Shown: in pieces, positions 24,196 through 33,469 of the stretch
How the letters are laid out: each line of letters opens with the position of its first letter
Position numbering within the stretch: position 1 is the stretch's first letter
Assembly: GCA_902630715.1 (NCBI GenBank)
Contig: CACOVO010000008.1
Span: 1 to 56,174 of the forward strand
Origin: an uncultured SAR86 cluster bacterium
Lineage (GTDB): Bacteria > Pseudomonadota > Gammaproteobacteria > Magnimaribacterales > Magnimaribacteraceae
DNA: 56,174 bases
Direction of reading: 5' to 3'
Translations under genes and position numbers: made by a program
The notes under the pieces: generated by a model
Told to the model about the DNA's origin: nothing
What the model saw: only the letters and a program-made list of their open reading frames with translations
Database searches by the model: none

Positions 24196-25317
24196 TTATC
24201 CTTTTAAACACTCATAAGTTTTATGAATCAGCTCTAGAGATCTTCCATCAGCAACAAAATTGTTTTTCATATTATTCATGACATATGACACTCCAATTCT
24301 GTTCTTAGGATCACCAAATCCACAAGAACCACCCCATCCCGAATGACCGAAAGATTCTTTTACGGGACCGTAGATAACTTTGTGCATATTCATTACGAAT
24401 CCAGCTCCCCAACTTGTGACAACATCAAGAACAAGATCTCTGTTTGTGATTCTATCTTTTGTCATAATTTTTATTGTTTCATCTTTAAGAATTTTGACCG
24501 ATTCTAGATCGGTAACAACAAGACTATAAAGTTTAGCGATACCTGATGCACATCCTTGACCGTTAGCTGAAGGAATTTCTGCAGCGCGCCATTTCCTTGA
24601 ATTTTGATGTTTTAATAAATTTGGTCCTTTTCCAGAGGCCTTTTGAGCATCATTTGGATGATGATTTTTTTCGTTAGCCTCTTTAGAGAAGGGTATCATT
24701 TCTGCAACTCTATGCTCTTCAATTTCCGGTAGGCCAATATAAAAATCAATATCATTTGGATCTGCTATTTCGTCTTTGAAATATTGACCCAATGATTTTC
24801 CTGTTACTCTAATAATGAGCTCAGAAGTTAACCATCCATAAGTCAATGAGTGATATCCTGAAGCCGTGCCTGGCTCCCATATTGGTGTCATGTTTGCCAG
24901 TTCATCAGCCATAATTTTTTGATCATAATAATCTTCTACTTTATTAGTAGATGAACCACAAATACCTGCTTGATGAGATAACAACATCCCTACAGTGATT
25001 TCTTCTTTTCCATTACAACCAAACTCCGGCCAATATTTGGAAACTTTCTCCTCATAATCTAATAAGCCATTTTGATGAGCATAAGCCAAAGTTATGGCAG
25101 CTATACCCTTAGTTGTAGACCAAACCGTTGCCAAAGTATCACGACACCATTCATCAGTATGATCTTTATCTGTATATCCTCCCCAAAGATCGATTATCGC
25201 TTTACCGTCTTTGTAAACTGCAAAAGACGAACCAACTTCGCGATCACTTTCATGCAAGTCATTAAAGAGTTTTTTGACTTCTAAAAACCTTTCTTCACAT
25301 GTTCCTTTCACTTTCAT
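24196..25317 (-). CDS. Serine hydrolase of the class C beta-lactamase/EstB esterase family
   Basis: About 373 residues from the ATG at 25317, which has an AGGTGGA site; an in-frame TTG at 25341 is less likely. The nucleophile motif is STTK (residues 67-70 from this start), and the Tyr motif is probably in ASGYHSLTYGWL. The KTG-like third motif appears as SFGHSGWGGSCGF. There is no signal peptide, so a cytoplasmic esterase or carboxypeptidase-like enzyme is more likely than drug resistance. The GH13 gene precedes it by about 28 bp, and the SDR follows. Confidence 0.88.
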   Translation of the reverse strand: MKVKGTCEERFLEVKKLFNDLHESDREVGSSFAVYKDGKAIIDLWGGYTDKDHTDEWCRDTLATVWSTTKGIAAITLAYAHQNGLLDYEEKVSKYWPEFGCNGKEEITVGMLLSHQAGICGSSTNKVEDYYDQKIMADELANMTPIWEPGTASGYHSLTYGWLTSELIIRVTGKSLGQYFKDEIADPNDIDFYIGLPEIEEHRVAEMIPFSKEANEKNHHPNDAQKASGKGPNLLKHQNSRKWRAAEIPSANGQGCASGIAKLYSLVVTDLESVKILKDETIKIMTKDRITNRDLVLDVVTSWGAGFVMNMHKVIYGPVKESFGHSGWGGSCGFGDPKNRIGVSYVMNNMKNNFVADGRSLELIHKTYECLKG

Positions 25318-25345
25318 ATTCCACCTATTACCAAATATCAATAAC

Positions 25346-26989
25346 TTACAGATTTTCTATAGATTCTATTATTCTATCTATGATCTCATCTTTTTCTCTA
25401 GAGCTATTTATGAGGATAAGTCCAAATTCATCAAGAGTGATACTATCCTTTTTAAAACCTGTGTTGAAAGAAAAAATATCTTTCGAATTTAGCTCAAACT
25501 CACTCTTTAATGTAATGGAATTCTCACTTATATTAAATAAACAAATAACCTTTTCTTCTTCAAATTCTCTTAAAAAAACTAAAAGGTTATCATCATTACC
25601 AACAAAACTTTGATTTCCTTTTCTCAGAGATTTACTACTCTTTCTAAATTTTAAAAACTCTCTATAGAAATTGTAAACTGATGAGTGATCTTTAATTTGG
25701 ATATCTAAAGCCCTATCTTTTTGTTTTTGTTTAATAGGTAACCATGGTTTAACTTCGCTAAAGCCACCATACTTTTGATTTGAACTCCAAACAAATGGTG
25801 TTCTACAACCGTCTCTACCTTTATTCTCCGGCCAATAACGTATGCCGGCGGGATCTGTTAACTCCTCGAACTCTAGCTCAGTTTCGACCTGTCCGAGCTC
25901 TTCACCTTGATAAAGACACGGCGTTCCTCTTAGTGCGAGTAACAATGCACAGGTTAATTTAGCAAAATTTTGTTCTTCGTTTTCGCTCCATCTAGATAGG
26001 TGTCTCATCACATCATGATTAGAGAAACTCCAACAAGGCCAACTTTCATCCTCTTCATCGAAAAATTCATTGAATGTTTCTCTGATGAAAGAGGGAGAGA
26101 ATTCACCACCTAGAAGCTTAAAACTATACGCCATATGGAGTCTAGAATCCCTTGTATAGGTTTTCATGATCTCGATACCTCTATGACTGTCTCCAACTTC
26201 ACCTACAGAAGTAATACCTTTGTAACTATCCATCAACTCTCTTAAGTCATTGAGAAAATCAAGATTCTCATCTTGGTTTATAGCGTGAATCTGATTTTGC
26301 ATAAAATAAGGATTTATGGGTGGATTTTTGAATTTTATTGGGCTCTTTGGGTTGTCACGAAGCAACTGATCGTGAAAGTAGTAATTAACTGTATCAAGTC
26401 TAAAACCATCAACCCCTTTGTCTAACCAAAACTTCGCAGATTGCAATATATAATCTCTCACTTCTTGATTATGGAAATTAAAGTCGGGCTGACTAGATAG
26501 GAAATTATGAAAATAGTATTGACCTCTCAATGGTTCCCATTCCCATGCAGGTCCTCCAAAAACTGATAACCAATTATTCGGAGGGGAACCATCATCCTTA
26601 GCATCAGCCCAGATATACCAATCTGATTTTTTGGAGCTTCTGGAACTTTTACTATCAATAAAAGCAGGATGCTGATCAGAGCTATGAGACAAAACCTGAT
26701 CAATGATTACTTTAAGTTTTAAGTCATGCGCTCTAAAAATAAGTTCATCAAAATCTTCAATTGTTCCGAATAGAGGATCTATTGATGTATAGTCGCTTAC
26801 ATCGTATCCCATATCTTTCATGGGAGATTTAAAAAAAGGAGATATCCAAATGGCATCAACGCCGAGATCTTTGATGTACTTCAATTTTTGAATAATTCCT
26901 CTTAGGTCACCGCAACCATTTTTTGATGTGTCCAAAAAGGACCTTGGATATATTTGGTAAATTACGCTTTCTTTCCACCAATTATTCAT
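25346..26989 (-). CDS. GH13 alpha-glucosidase
   Basis: A 547-residue cytoplasmic glycoside hydrolase. GH13 residues are intact: nucleophile D199 (GVDGFRLDTVNYY), acid/base E264 (SVGEVGD) and transition-state H325-D326 (SNHDVMRH). Other conserved blocks are YQIYPRSFLD and GVDAIWISPFF. This pattern suits alpha-1,4- or alpha-1,6-glucosidases acting on short malto- or isomalto-oligosaccharides. No carbohydrate ABC or TonB genes are nearby. Its start overlaps the end of the upstream DUF3445 gene by 8 bp, so the two are co-translated. Confidence 0.93.
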   Translation of the reverse strand: MNNWWKESVIYQIYPRSFLDTSKNGCGDLRGIIQKLKYIKDLGVDAIWISPFFKSPMKDMGYDVSDYTSIDPLFGTIEDFDELIFRAHDLKLKVIIDQVLSHSSDQHPAFIDSKSSRSSKKSDWYIWADAKDDGSPPNNWLSVFGGPAWEWEPLRGQYYFHNFLSSQPDFNFHNQEVRDYILQSAKFWLDKGVDGFRLDTVNYYFHDQLLRDNPKSPIKFKNPPINPYFMQNQIHAINQDENLDFLNDLRELMDSYKGITSVGEVGDSHRGIEIMKTYTRDSRLHMAYSFKLLGGEFSPSFIRETFNEFFDEEDESWPCWSFSNHDVMRHLSRWSENEEQNFAKLTCALLLALRGTPCLYQGEELGQVETELEFEELTDPAGIRYWPENKGRDGCRTPFVWSSNQKYGGFSEVKPWLPIKQKQKDRALDIQIKDHSSVYNFYREFLKFRKSSKSLRKGNQSFVGNDDNLLVFLREFEEEKVICLFNISENSITLKSEFELNSKDIFSFNTGFKKDSITLDEFGLILINSSREKDEIIDRIIESIENL

Positions 26990-27863
26990 TTGCTAATTTC
27001 GACTTGAGCCAGTTGATGAGATTCTCTTCGAACGGTTTAATTACTTTATAGGACTTCATATCTTCATCTAATGATTTGATAGCTTTAATGAGATCTAAGA
27101 TTGACTTTTTACAACTTAAAATAGATGTTATGTGATCTACATGGACCCTGACTGTAAACAAGACCGACATGGATACATTCAATCTCCTGATTGTTTGGCG
27201 TTCTACTCTGAGATAGAGGTTTTCAGGCTCTAAATTATTGATTTCTACGAGAGATTTACTTTGAGCTGGCTGAAATAGTTCTGGACTATCAAAGATAGAC
27301 CAATTGAATCTTTCGAATATTTTTTCATTTGGTAAATTGTTAAATATCTTAACTACTCTTGAATCTATTTTTTCAATATAACCAGGAACACCTTTATGAA
27401 TTTCTGAAAGGGTCTGACCAAATTTCTCCTTCAACGACCATCTAGTAGGAGCACATAATGAAGCTGACTGGAGTGAGAAAGTATCCTTAACAGGTCTCAT
27501 AACAATTAGATCTTCTTGTACTAGTAACGAAGCCAACTCAAGAGGATTTATGAAGTCTTTAAAATGATAAATTTCCCCGGAAATTAAATTTTCAACACAT
27601 GCTTTATTAACTTTAAAAGCGTTATTATGAAATGTGTCTAAGTAATTCAGAATTAGATCTAATACTTCCTGCTGCAAATCTTCAGAATCTTCCGAAGTCA
27701 TCAGAACTTCATCTTTTTTTTCAAGGAAAAGTTTTTTCTTTTCTTTGATTTCAGTTGAAAAAAGCTCATCGCGTTCAAGCCAAGTTTCAACCTCAATAGG
27801 CCTCAGTCCTATCTCTACGCCACCTTTTCCATTTTCATATGGCTGGTGTATTGGAAGGTCCAA
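26982..27863 (-). CDS. Heme-dependent oxidative N-demethylase-like protein (DUF3445)
   Basis: A 293-residue protein of the DUF3445 family, named after the heme PAS-fold subunit of dimethylamine monooxygenase. Recognised blocks are IGLRPIEVETWL, the LQSASLCAPTRWSLKEKFGQ stretch that leads to IHKGVPGY, and LYLRVERQTIRRL followed by VLFTVRVHVD. The heme-ligand region is expected near these central blocks. Known family members remove methyl groups from amines with oxygen. The other dimethylamine monooxygenase subunits are not seen in the window, so a different substrate or a stand-alone role is likely. It overlaps the glucosidase gene by 8 bp. Confidence 0.85.
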   Translation of the reverse strand: MDLPIHQPYENGKGGVEIGLRPIEVETWLERDELFSTEIKEKKKLFLEKKDEVLMTSEDSEDLQQEVLDLILNYLDTFHNNAFKVNKACVENLISGEIYHFKDFINPLELASLLVQEDLIVMRPVKDTFSLQSASLCAPTRWSLKEKFGQTLSEIHKGVPGYIEKIDSRVVKIFNNLPNEKIFERFNWSIFDSPELFQPAQSKSLVEINNLEPENLYLRVERQTIRRLNVSMSVLFTVRVHVDHITSILSCKKSILDLIKAIKSLDEDMKSYKVIKPFEENLINWLKSKLANE

Positions 27864-27864
27864 T

Positions 27865-29955
27865 TTAATTGAGACCTCTTTTTTTTAATAGTGCATCCAT
27901 TTCAGGTTCTTTACCTCTAAACCTTACATATTGAGTCATAAGGTCGTCTGTATTTCCGGCTGAATAAACATATTTCTTAAGTTTTTCAGCTGTTTCTTTA
28001 TGAAACAGACCGTTTTCTTTGAATGCATAAAAGGCATCGGCTTCAAGAACCTCAGTCCACAAGTAACTATAGTATCCAGACGAATAACCACCTGCAAAAA
28101 TATGGCCAAAATAAGTGCTTCTATATCTGCTCTCTATTTCTGGAATAAGTCCGAGCTCCTCCAAAGCACTATCTTCAAATAAATCTACATCTTTGATAGT
28201 TTCCTTAGAAGTATGGTAGGCCATATCAAGATGAGCTGCTGCAACGTACTCTGTTGTCGCAAATCCCTCATTAAATGTGCCAGCCGCTGATATCTTTTTC
28301 AATAAATCATCAGGAATGGTTTCACCGGTCTTATAATGTTTGGCAAAAGTTCTCATTACCTCCGGTTCTCTTGCCCAATTCTCCATCATTTGTGAGGGAA
28401 ATTCCACGTAATCTCTTGTTACAGACGTGCCAGAGAGGCTTGGATATTGAGCATCTGACAGTAAGCCATGCAAGGCATGACCAAATTCATGGAATAGCGT
28501 TTCAACTTGCTCAAAAGATAATAAAGATACTCCATCTGAATTTTCTGGCGGAAAGTTACAGACATTCACTACAATTGGAATAATTTCTCCATCAAACTTG
28601 CTTTGACTTCTGAAGGTATTCATCCAAGCGCCACCACTTTTATTTGGCCTCAGAGTGTAATCTGTGTAAAAAATACCAATGACTTTTTGGTTTTTATCTT
28701 CAACTGTAAAAGTCCTTATGTTGTCCCTATATTTAGGTAAATCATTTCTTTCTTTAAAAGTTATATCAAATAACTTAGAAGCAACATCAAAGGCACCATC
28801 TAATACTTTGGCTTCACTAAAATATGGTTTCACTTCTTCTTCTTTGAAGTCAAACTGCGCCTGTCTTAATTTTTCTGAGTAATACCACCAATCCCAAGCT
28901 TCTAATTTAAAATTAGCTCCTTCAGAAGAAATTATTTCTTGCATAGCTTCAACTTCGCCTTTAGCCTTTTTAATCCCTGGTTTCCATATTGTTTGAAGTA
29001 ACTTATTAACATTAGATGTATTTTTGGCCATGGTATTATCCAAAACATAATCAGAGTGATTATCAAACCCCATCATATTTGCTTTCTCTTGTCTTAGAGC
29101 AACCATTTCGGAAATTATAGATTTATTATCGAATTCATTGTCGTTGTCGCCTCGTTGTATGTAGGACTTATATAACTCTTCTCTGAGCTCTCTTTTTGTA
29201 GAATATGTTAAAAAAGGATACATACTGACTCGTGTTGGCTTAAATACCCATTTTCCTTCGTGGCCTTCAGATTCTGCAAGCAATGCGGCCTGCCTTATCT
29301 CTTCCTGCGGTAAACCCTCTAGATCATTTTGATTATCAACTATCATGCTATAAGAGTTCGTTTCTTTAAGAACATTTTGATCAAACTGCACTGATAAAGA
29401 GGAAAGGGAGCTATTTATTTCTGTTAATCGCTTCATGGATTTTTGATCTAAATTTGCACCCGATCTAACGAATCTTTTATATGTCTCGTCAAGCAACCTT
29501 GATTGTTCTGTTGTCAGCTCAATTTCTTTTTTATTAGATTGCAAATATTCAATTCTTTTAAATAACTCTTTGTTAAGCAGAATCGAGTCATTATGAGCCG
29601 ACAATTTAGGGCTTATTTTCATCGCAAGAGAATCCAAATCATCATTTGTGTTTGATCCCAAGAGGTTGTAAAACACATTTGCTACTTTATCCAATGTTTT
29701 GCCCGATCTTTCAAGCGCTTCAATGGTATTTTCAAAAGTCGCAACCTCTATATTTTGAGCAATATCATTTATTTCTTTTAGGTGCTCTGCCATCCCTATT
29801 TCAAATGCAGGTTCATAATGTTTAAATTCTATTTTTTCAAATGGAGGTATTTCGAATGGAGTATCATATTCATTTAGAAATGGGTTCATGGAATTTTCCT
29901 TGTTGGTACAACTTATTATAAAAAGTAAAAGAAAAGGAGATAACTTCTTAAACAT
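27865..29955 (-). CDS. M3 family metallopeptidase (oligopeptidase), lipoprotein form
   Basis: A 696-residue zinc peptidase. The N-terminus is a lipoprotein signal ending in FIISCTNKEN (lipobox-like I-I-S-C). The zinc motif HEFGHALHG lies near residue 490, with the third ligand region FEQVETLFHEFG and downstream GTFNEGFATTEY. Length fits Dcp/oligopeptidase A-type M3 peptidases, which trim short peptides. The signal suggests it works in the periplasm attached to a membrane, like Dcp-type exopeptidases. The DUF3445 gene starts 1 bp after its stop. Confidence 0.92.
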   Translation of the reverse strand: MFKKLSPFLLLFIISCTNKENSMNPFLNEYDTPFEIPPFEKIEFKHYEPAFEIGMAEHLKEINDIAQNIEVATFENTIEALERSGKTLDKVANVFYNLLGSNTNDDLDSLAMKISPKLSAHNDSILLNKELFKRIEYLQSNKKEIELTTEQSRLLDETYKRFVRSGANLDQKSMKRLTEINSSLSSLSVQFDQNVLKETNSYSMIVDNQNDLEGLPQEEIRQAALLAESEGHEGKWVFKPTRVSMYPFLTYSTKRELREELYKSYIQRGDNDNEFDNKSIISEMVALRQEKANMMGFDNHSDYVLDNTMAKNTSNVNKLLQTIWKPGIKKAKGEVEAMQEIISSEGANFKLEAWDWWYYSEKLRQAQFDFKEEEVKPYFSEAKVLDGAFDVASKLFDITFKERNDLPKYRDNIRTFTVEDKNQKVIGIFYTDYTLRPNKSGGAWMNTFRSQSKFDGEIIPIVVNVCNFPPENSDGVSLLSFEQVETLFHEFGHALHGLLSDAQYPSLSGTSVTRDYVEFPSQMMENWAREPEVMRTFAKHYKTGETIPDDLLKKISAAGTFNEGFATTEYVAAAHLDMAYHTSKETIKDVDLFEDSALEELGLIPEIESRYRSTYFGHIFAGGYSSGYYSYLWTEVLEADAFYAFKENGLFHKETAEKLKKYVYSAGNTDDLMTQYVRFRGKEPEMDALLKKRGLN

Positions 29956-30012
29956 TCTATAATCTTACTCAATTATTTTTCCAAGTGAATAAATATTTCT
30001 TTAGGTTAAGTT

Positions 30013-30297
30013 ATGAAAAATACCATTCTGCTAATATCACTCTTCAAAAGGGCATTAGGTATATTTTTTTTAGTTTTGAATTATTTAAGTTATGGCTTGA
30101 TGGTAAAAGTCGCTGCTGATGCTGATTTAACTGCTACAGAGAGAGTTTTTTATCCAATCCTTATATATCTTGCTGGCTGGATTTTGGTAATTGCAGGAGT
30201 TTACCTTGCAGGTCCAGAAATTATCGATAAGATCAAATATTACTTTAAGCTAGCGTGGAGAACAGTTTTCAAAAAGAACAATGATAACCAAACTTGA
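30013..30297 (+). CDS. Small membrane protein, unknown function
   Basis: A 94-residue product with two clear membrane helices (about 12-32 and 50-70) and a basic tail (YYFKLAWRTVFKKNN). No family recognised. It overlaps the next gene (VOC protein) by 17 bp, which suggests a shared transcript. An AGG-rich site lies before the ATG. Confidence 0.6.
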   Translation: MKNTILLISLFKRALGIFFLVLNYLSYGLMVKVAADADLTATERVFYPILIYLAGWILVIAGVYLAGPEIIDKIKYYFKLAWRTVFKKNNDNQT

Positions 30298-31126
30298 TCA
30301 CTTAATTATCTCCGTAAATGATATTACGGAGGCAGAAAAAAAATTTACTAGCTTATTTGGAATTGACCCGGTTTGGCGAGGTGAGCATTCAGGACTTGGC
30401 ACAGTTAACTGTATCTTTAATTTCAAAAATACCTATTTGGAGCTTCTAGCAGCAAAAGGAGAGGGTTTAGGTGCAGACTTGGTAAAAAAAACAATTTCGG
30501 AAAAAGGAGAGGGATTGACGGGACTAGTTTTGGGCGTTGATGATATCCATGATGCTAAAAATCGGATAATTGATAAGGGATTTGAATCAAGAAATATCTC
30601 CGAGGGTGAAGGTAAAGATTTTGACAATGGAGAAAGCAGGAAATGGAATAATCTATTTCTACCTCGAGAACTTACCAGAGGCATGTTTTCTTTTTTAATT
30701 CAGCATACTAAAGGAAAGTTACCAGAAATTGACAACTTCCCAGATTCCTCAATCAACAAACTTGATCACGTTGTTGTTAATACCAATGATCCAGAAGGAT
30801 TTATTGAAATTTATAGAGACGTCTATGGTTTAAGACTTGCATTGGACCAGACAGTTGAAAAGTGGGGTGGAAGGATGCTTTTTTTTAGAGTGAACAAAAC
30901 TACTATTGAAGTAATTGCTAGGAAAAATGATGATGAAATCGAAGATACTCTTTGGGGCCTTGCTTGGGAAGTTGAGAGTCTAGAAAAGACTCATGAGAGG
31001 CTTGCAGGTAATGGTTTTGAGATTTCTGATATCAAAGAGGGGAGAAAACCTAATACTCTTGTTTCAACTGTTAAGTCAGATACATTTGGCATACCAACTC
31101 TCCTTATTCAGCATTTACCTTCTTGA
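30281..31126 (+). CDS. Two-module VOC (glyoxalase/dioxygenase fold) protein
   Basis: A 281-residue protein with two VOC halves: residues about 4-145 (KLDHLIISVNDITEAEKKF) and 160-280 (KLDHVVVNTNDPEGFIEIY). Each half starts with the His-containing strand typical of the fold. The first half matches the glyoxalase-like group in which the strand continues to YLELLA. Metal-dependent isomerase or dioxygenase activity is possible; no substrate can be named. The C-terminus overlaps the convergent TIGR02206-like gene by 23 bp. Confidence 0.82.
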   Translation: MITKLDHLIISVNDITEAEKKFTSLFGIDPVWRGEHSGLGTVNCIFNFKNTYLELLAAKGEGLGADLVKKTISEKGEGLTGLVLGVDDIHDAKNRIIDKGFESRNISEGEGKDFDNGESRKWNNLFLPRELTRGMFSFLIQHTKGKLPEIDNFPDSSINKLDHVVVNTNDPEGFIEIYRDVYGLRLALDQTVEKWGGRMLFFRVNKTTIEVIARKNDDEIEDTLWGLAWEVESLEKTHERLAGNGFEISDIKEGRKPNTLVSTVKSDTFGIPTLLIQHLPS

Positions 31127-31817
31127 ATTTATCGTAGACCCAAAATGGTGAATATATAAGGTAAAAAACAACAATTCCCAGAATAATCAAAAGAGGGATG
31201 TGAAAGGGCGGATCTGGAAAGAAATCCAGTAAACTTTCTCCGACTGGTTTAACTCCTAAATACCAATAGTTTGCAGGCGGTCCAATTAAAATATTTACTA
31301 GGTAAATAATTGGTAAGACAGCAAGAGAAAAATAGATGCCATTCCTCACTGAACTTAGCGTAGGTCTGTTTTTGAGACCAAGACTTGCAAAGACAATTGC
31401 AACAATTAATAACCCATGTCCAACAAAAAAAAGCACGTACTGTGGGTCTGGAAAATTTTTAGGAACATCGGGGGTAAGCAATGCATTGAGTCCGCCACCA
31501 ATTCCCCAAAAAAAGGATACTTCAAAAAATATACGCTTTTTTGTCAGCAGAAATATACCTATAAATATAGTCGACAGGTTGCACATATGAATTGGTATTA
31601 ACCTTGCCCAAGGAAAGTCCATAGAATAATGCCATATGAAGGGTTTTATTAGTTCTAAAATAATTGTGGAAATACCTAAAAACTTTGCAATCAAGATTTT
31701 CTCAGACTCTCTATCTTTCAACGATATTGGAAGGATAAAGGCTATTGCTATAATGGTGAGTAGTGTTGCTATGTGAGAGTTGCCAAAAATTTCGAAAGGC
31801 TGGACATCCATTATCAA
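31104..31817 (-). CDS. TIGR02206-type (YwaF-like) integral membrane protein
   Basis: A 237-residue protein with about six to seven membrane helices. It matches the YwaF/TIGR02206 layout: FGNSHIATLLTIIAIAF at the start, LIPIHMCNLSTIFIGIFLL, FFWGIGGGLNALLTPDVP, then YVLFFVGHGLLIVAIVF. The family is conserved but its role is unknown. It converges on the VOC gene, overlapping 23 bp. Confidence 0.82.
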   Translation of the reverse strand: MIMDVQPFEIFGNSHIATLLTIIAIAFILPISLKDRESEKILIAKFLGISTIILELIKPFIWHYSMDFPWARLIPIHMCNLSTIFIGIFLLTKKRIFFEVSFFWGIGGGLNALLTPDVPKNFPDPQYVLFFVGHGLLIVAIVFASLGLKNRPTLSSVRNGIYFSLAVLPIIYLVNILIGPPANYWYLGVKPVGESLLDFFPDPPFHIPLLIILGIVVFYLIYSPFWVYDKFKKVNAE

Positions 31818-31870
31818 AGTATAAAAACTTATAAAAATTTTGGTAGGTGATAATTTAAAAAACGCAATTT

Positions 31871-33139
31871 ATGATTAATGATAATTCAATAACATTCTTT
31901 CCAAAAGTAAATAAAACTGAGGTTTTCATACTACTTAAAGCATTTTTATTCTTTTTCTTTGTTTTGGCCTCATGGTATGCATTGAGACCGGTTAGAAATG
32001 AATTGGCAGTGCAAGGAGGAATTTATAATCTACCTTGGTTGTTAATTGGCGTAATGATTGCAATGTTGCTCGTAAATCCTATTTACTCTTGGCTGATATC
32101 AAGAATAAATCAGAGCAAGTTAATTATCTATATATATTCTTTTTTTATATTCAATTTATGCCTTTTCTTAGCTCTTTGGACTTTTACCGGAGATGAAGGT
32201 CGTGTTTGGACAGGAAGAGCTTTTTATATTTGGGCAAATGTTTACTCTTTCTTTGTCGTATCGATCTTTTGGGTCGTGATGATAAACTTTTTTAATCATA
32301 CTGACTCTAAAAGGTTTTTCGGAATAATCAGCGCAGGTGGCTCAATGGGTGCTTTTTTCGGATCAACTGTTGCGAGATACTTTTCTACAGAAATTTGTGG
32401 GAATACTTCTATTTCTGATTTTGGTCCCATGAGCCTTATAGTTTTCTCAGTTATTTCTCTTTGTTGTGCAATCTTTTTTTCGACTTCATTCAAACCTAAA
32501 GGGAAAGGTATTGATAATACGCCAGAAATAGGGGGATCCAGCCTGGATGCTTTTCAAAACATCTTAAAAGATCCTTTGATAAGAAACTTGGGCTTCTATG
32601 TGATTCTTTTTACCTTGTTAATGACTACTTCATGGATGATATCTCTGGGAATAGTTCAAGACTGGTCACAAGATCCATGCGAAAGAACGGCATTCTTCGC
32701 AAGAATTGAGCAAATCGTTACTCCGTTAACTCTTGTGATGCAACTTTTCTTAGCATCATATATTTTAAGAAAAATAGGAAGTCTTGCAGTTCTTATGATT
32801 TATGGATTGCTTTTCACAATCGCTTTCATCGCATACGCATTCTATCCAACAATTTCTACTGTCATGATGGTAGTTATAAGTTTGAGGATTTTTGAATATG
32901 GCTTGAATAAACCTACAAGAGAAACCATTTATACAAAACTCAATCAGCAAGATAGATATAAGTCCACAGTTTTTATAGATACCTTCTTAGCTCGATCAGG
33001 TGACGTAATTGGAGGGTGGTTCGTGAGAGGTTTAGTTGGTACAGGAATAGCAATATTATCGGTAACTTGGGCCGCATTACCATTTGCAATGTTGATTTCT
33101 TTTATGGGTTATAAAATCGGTAAATCCACAGAGAAATGA
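31871..33139 (+). CDS. NTP/NDP exchange transporter-like (MFS/Tlc-type) carrier
   Basis: A 422-residue membrane protein with about 11-12 helices. The segment ASWYALRPVRNELAVQGG in helix 1 and the following NLPWLL, with SAGGSMGAFFGSTVARYF in the middle, match proteins annotated as NTP/NDP exchangers or Tlc-like MFS carriers in free-living proteobacteria. True ADP/ATP translocases belong to intracellular parasites; relatives in free-living cells probably carry other substrates. The last 4 bp overlap the Rieske gene, so both form an operon. Confidence 0.8.
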   Translation: MINDNSITFFPKVNKTEVFILLKAFLFFFFVLASWYALRPVRNELAVQGGIYNLPWLLIGVMIAMLLVNPIYSWLISRINQSKLIIYIYSFFIFNLCLFLALWTFTGDEGRVWTGRAFYIWANVYSFFVVSIFWVVMINFFNHTDSKRFFGIISAGGSMGAFFGSTVARYFSTEICGNTSISDFGPMSLIVFSVISLCCAIFFSTSFKPKGKGIDNTPEIGGSSLDAFQNILKDPLIRNLGFYVILFTLLMTTSWMISLGIVQDWSQDPCERTAFFARIEQIVTPLTLVMQLFLASYILRKIGSLAVLMIYGLLFTIAFIAYAFYPTISTVMMVVISLRIFEYGLNKPTRETIYTKLNQQDRYKSTVFIDTFLARSGDVIGGWFVRGLVGTGIAILSVTWAALPFAMLISFMGYKIGKSTEK

Positions 33140-33459
33140 GTGAAGAATTTATAAAGATAGCTGATATTACGGATATAGGGCTAAATCAATCACAATCTAT
33201 CAATCTAGAGGGCATCGATATTCTAATTTGCCATACCAATAAAGGCATTTTTGCAATTGAAGATAAATGCTCTCATGCAGACATCCCATTATGTGGGGGT
33301 CAGATTATAGAGAACTTCATATCCTGTCCTGTTCATGGAGCAGTTTTCGATTTGACAGATGGATCAGTTCAATCACCACCTGCTTATGAAGACATTAAAA
33401 CATTTGAAGTTTTATTAGAAGACACTTCAATTAGTGTTAAAAAACCAATTTCAGAGTAA
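33136..33459 (+). CDS. Rieske [2Fe-2S] ferredoxin (oxygenase ferredoxin component)
   Basis: A 107-residue Rieske protein. Cluster ligands are C45-x-H47 (DKCSHADIPL) and C64-x-x-H67 (SCPVHGAVF). Small Rieske ferredoxins pass electrons to ring-hydroxylating oxygenases or serve nitrite reductase-like enzymes. No oxygenase alpha subunit or reductase lies next to it, so its partner is elsewhere. It overlaps the carrier gene by 4 bp and precedes an enoyl-CoA hydratase gene by about 10 bp. Confidence 0.9.
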   Translation: MSEEFIKIADITDIGLNQSQSINLEGIDILICHTNKGIFAIEDKCSHADIPLCGGQIIENFISCPVHGAVFDLTDGSVQSPPAYEDIKTFEVLLEDTSISVKKPISE

Positions 33460-33469
33460 TATTTATTAT

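Noticed and set aside
24188-24211. Upstream GTG start for the SDR
   Set aside because: It would overlap the serine hydrolase gene, and the ATG at 24187 has a well-placed AAGGAT and the usual SDR N-terminus.
31871-33139. True ATP/ADP translocase, implying an intracellular parasite
   Set aside because: Everything else in the window suggests a free-living catabolic bacterium; the family has non-nucleotide relatives.
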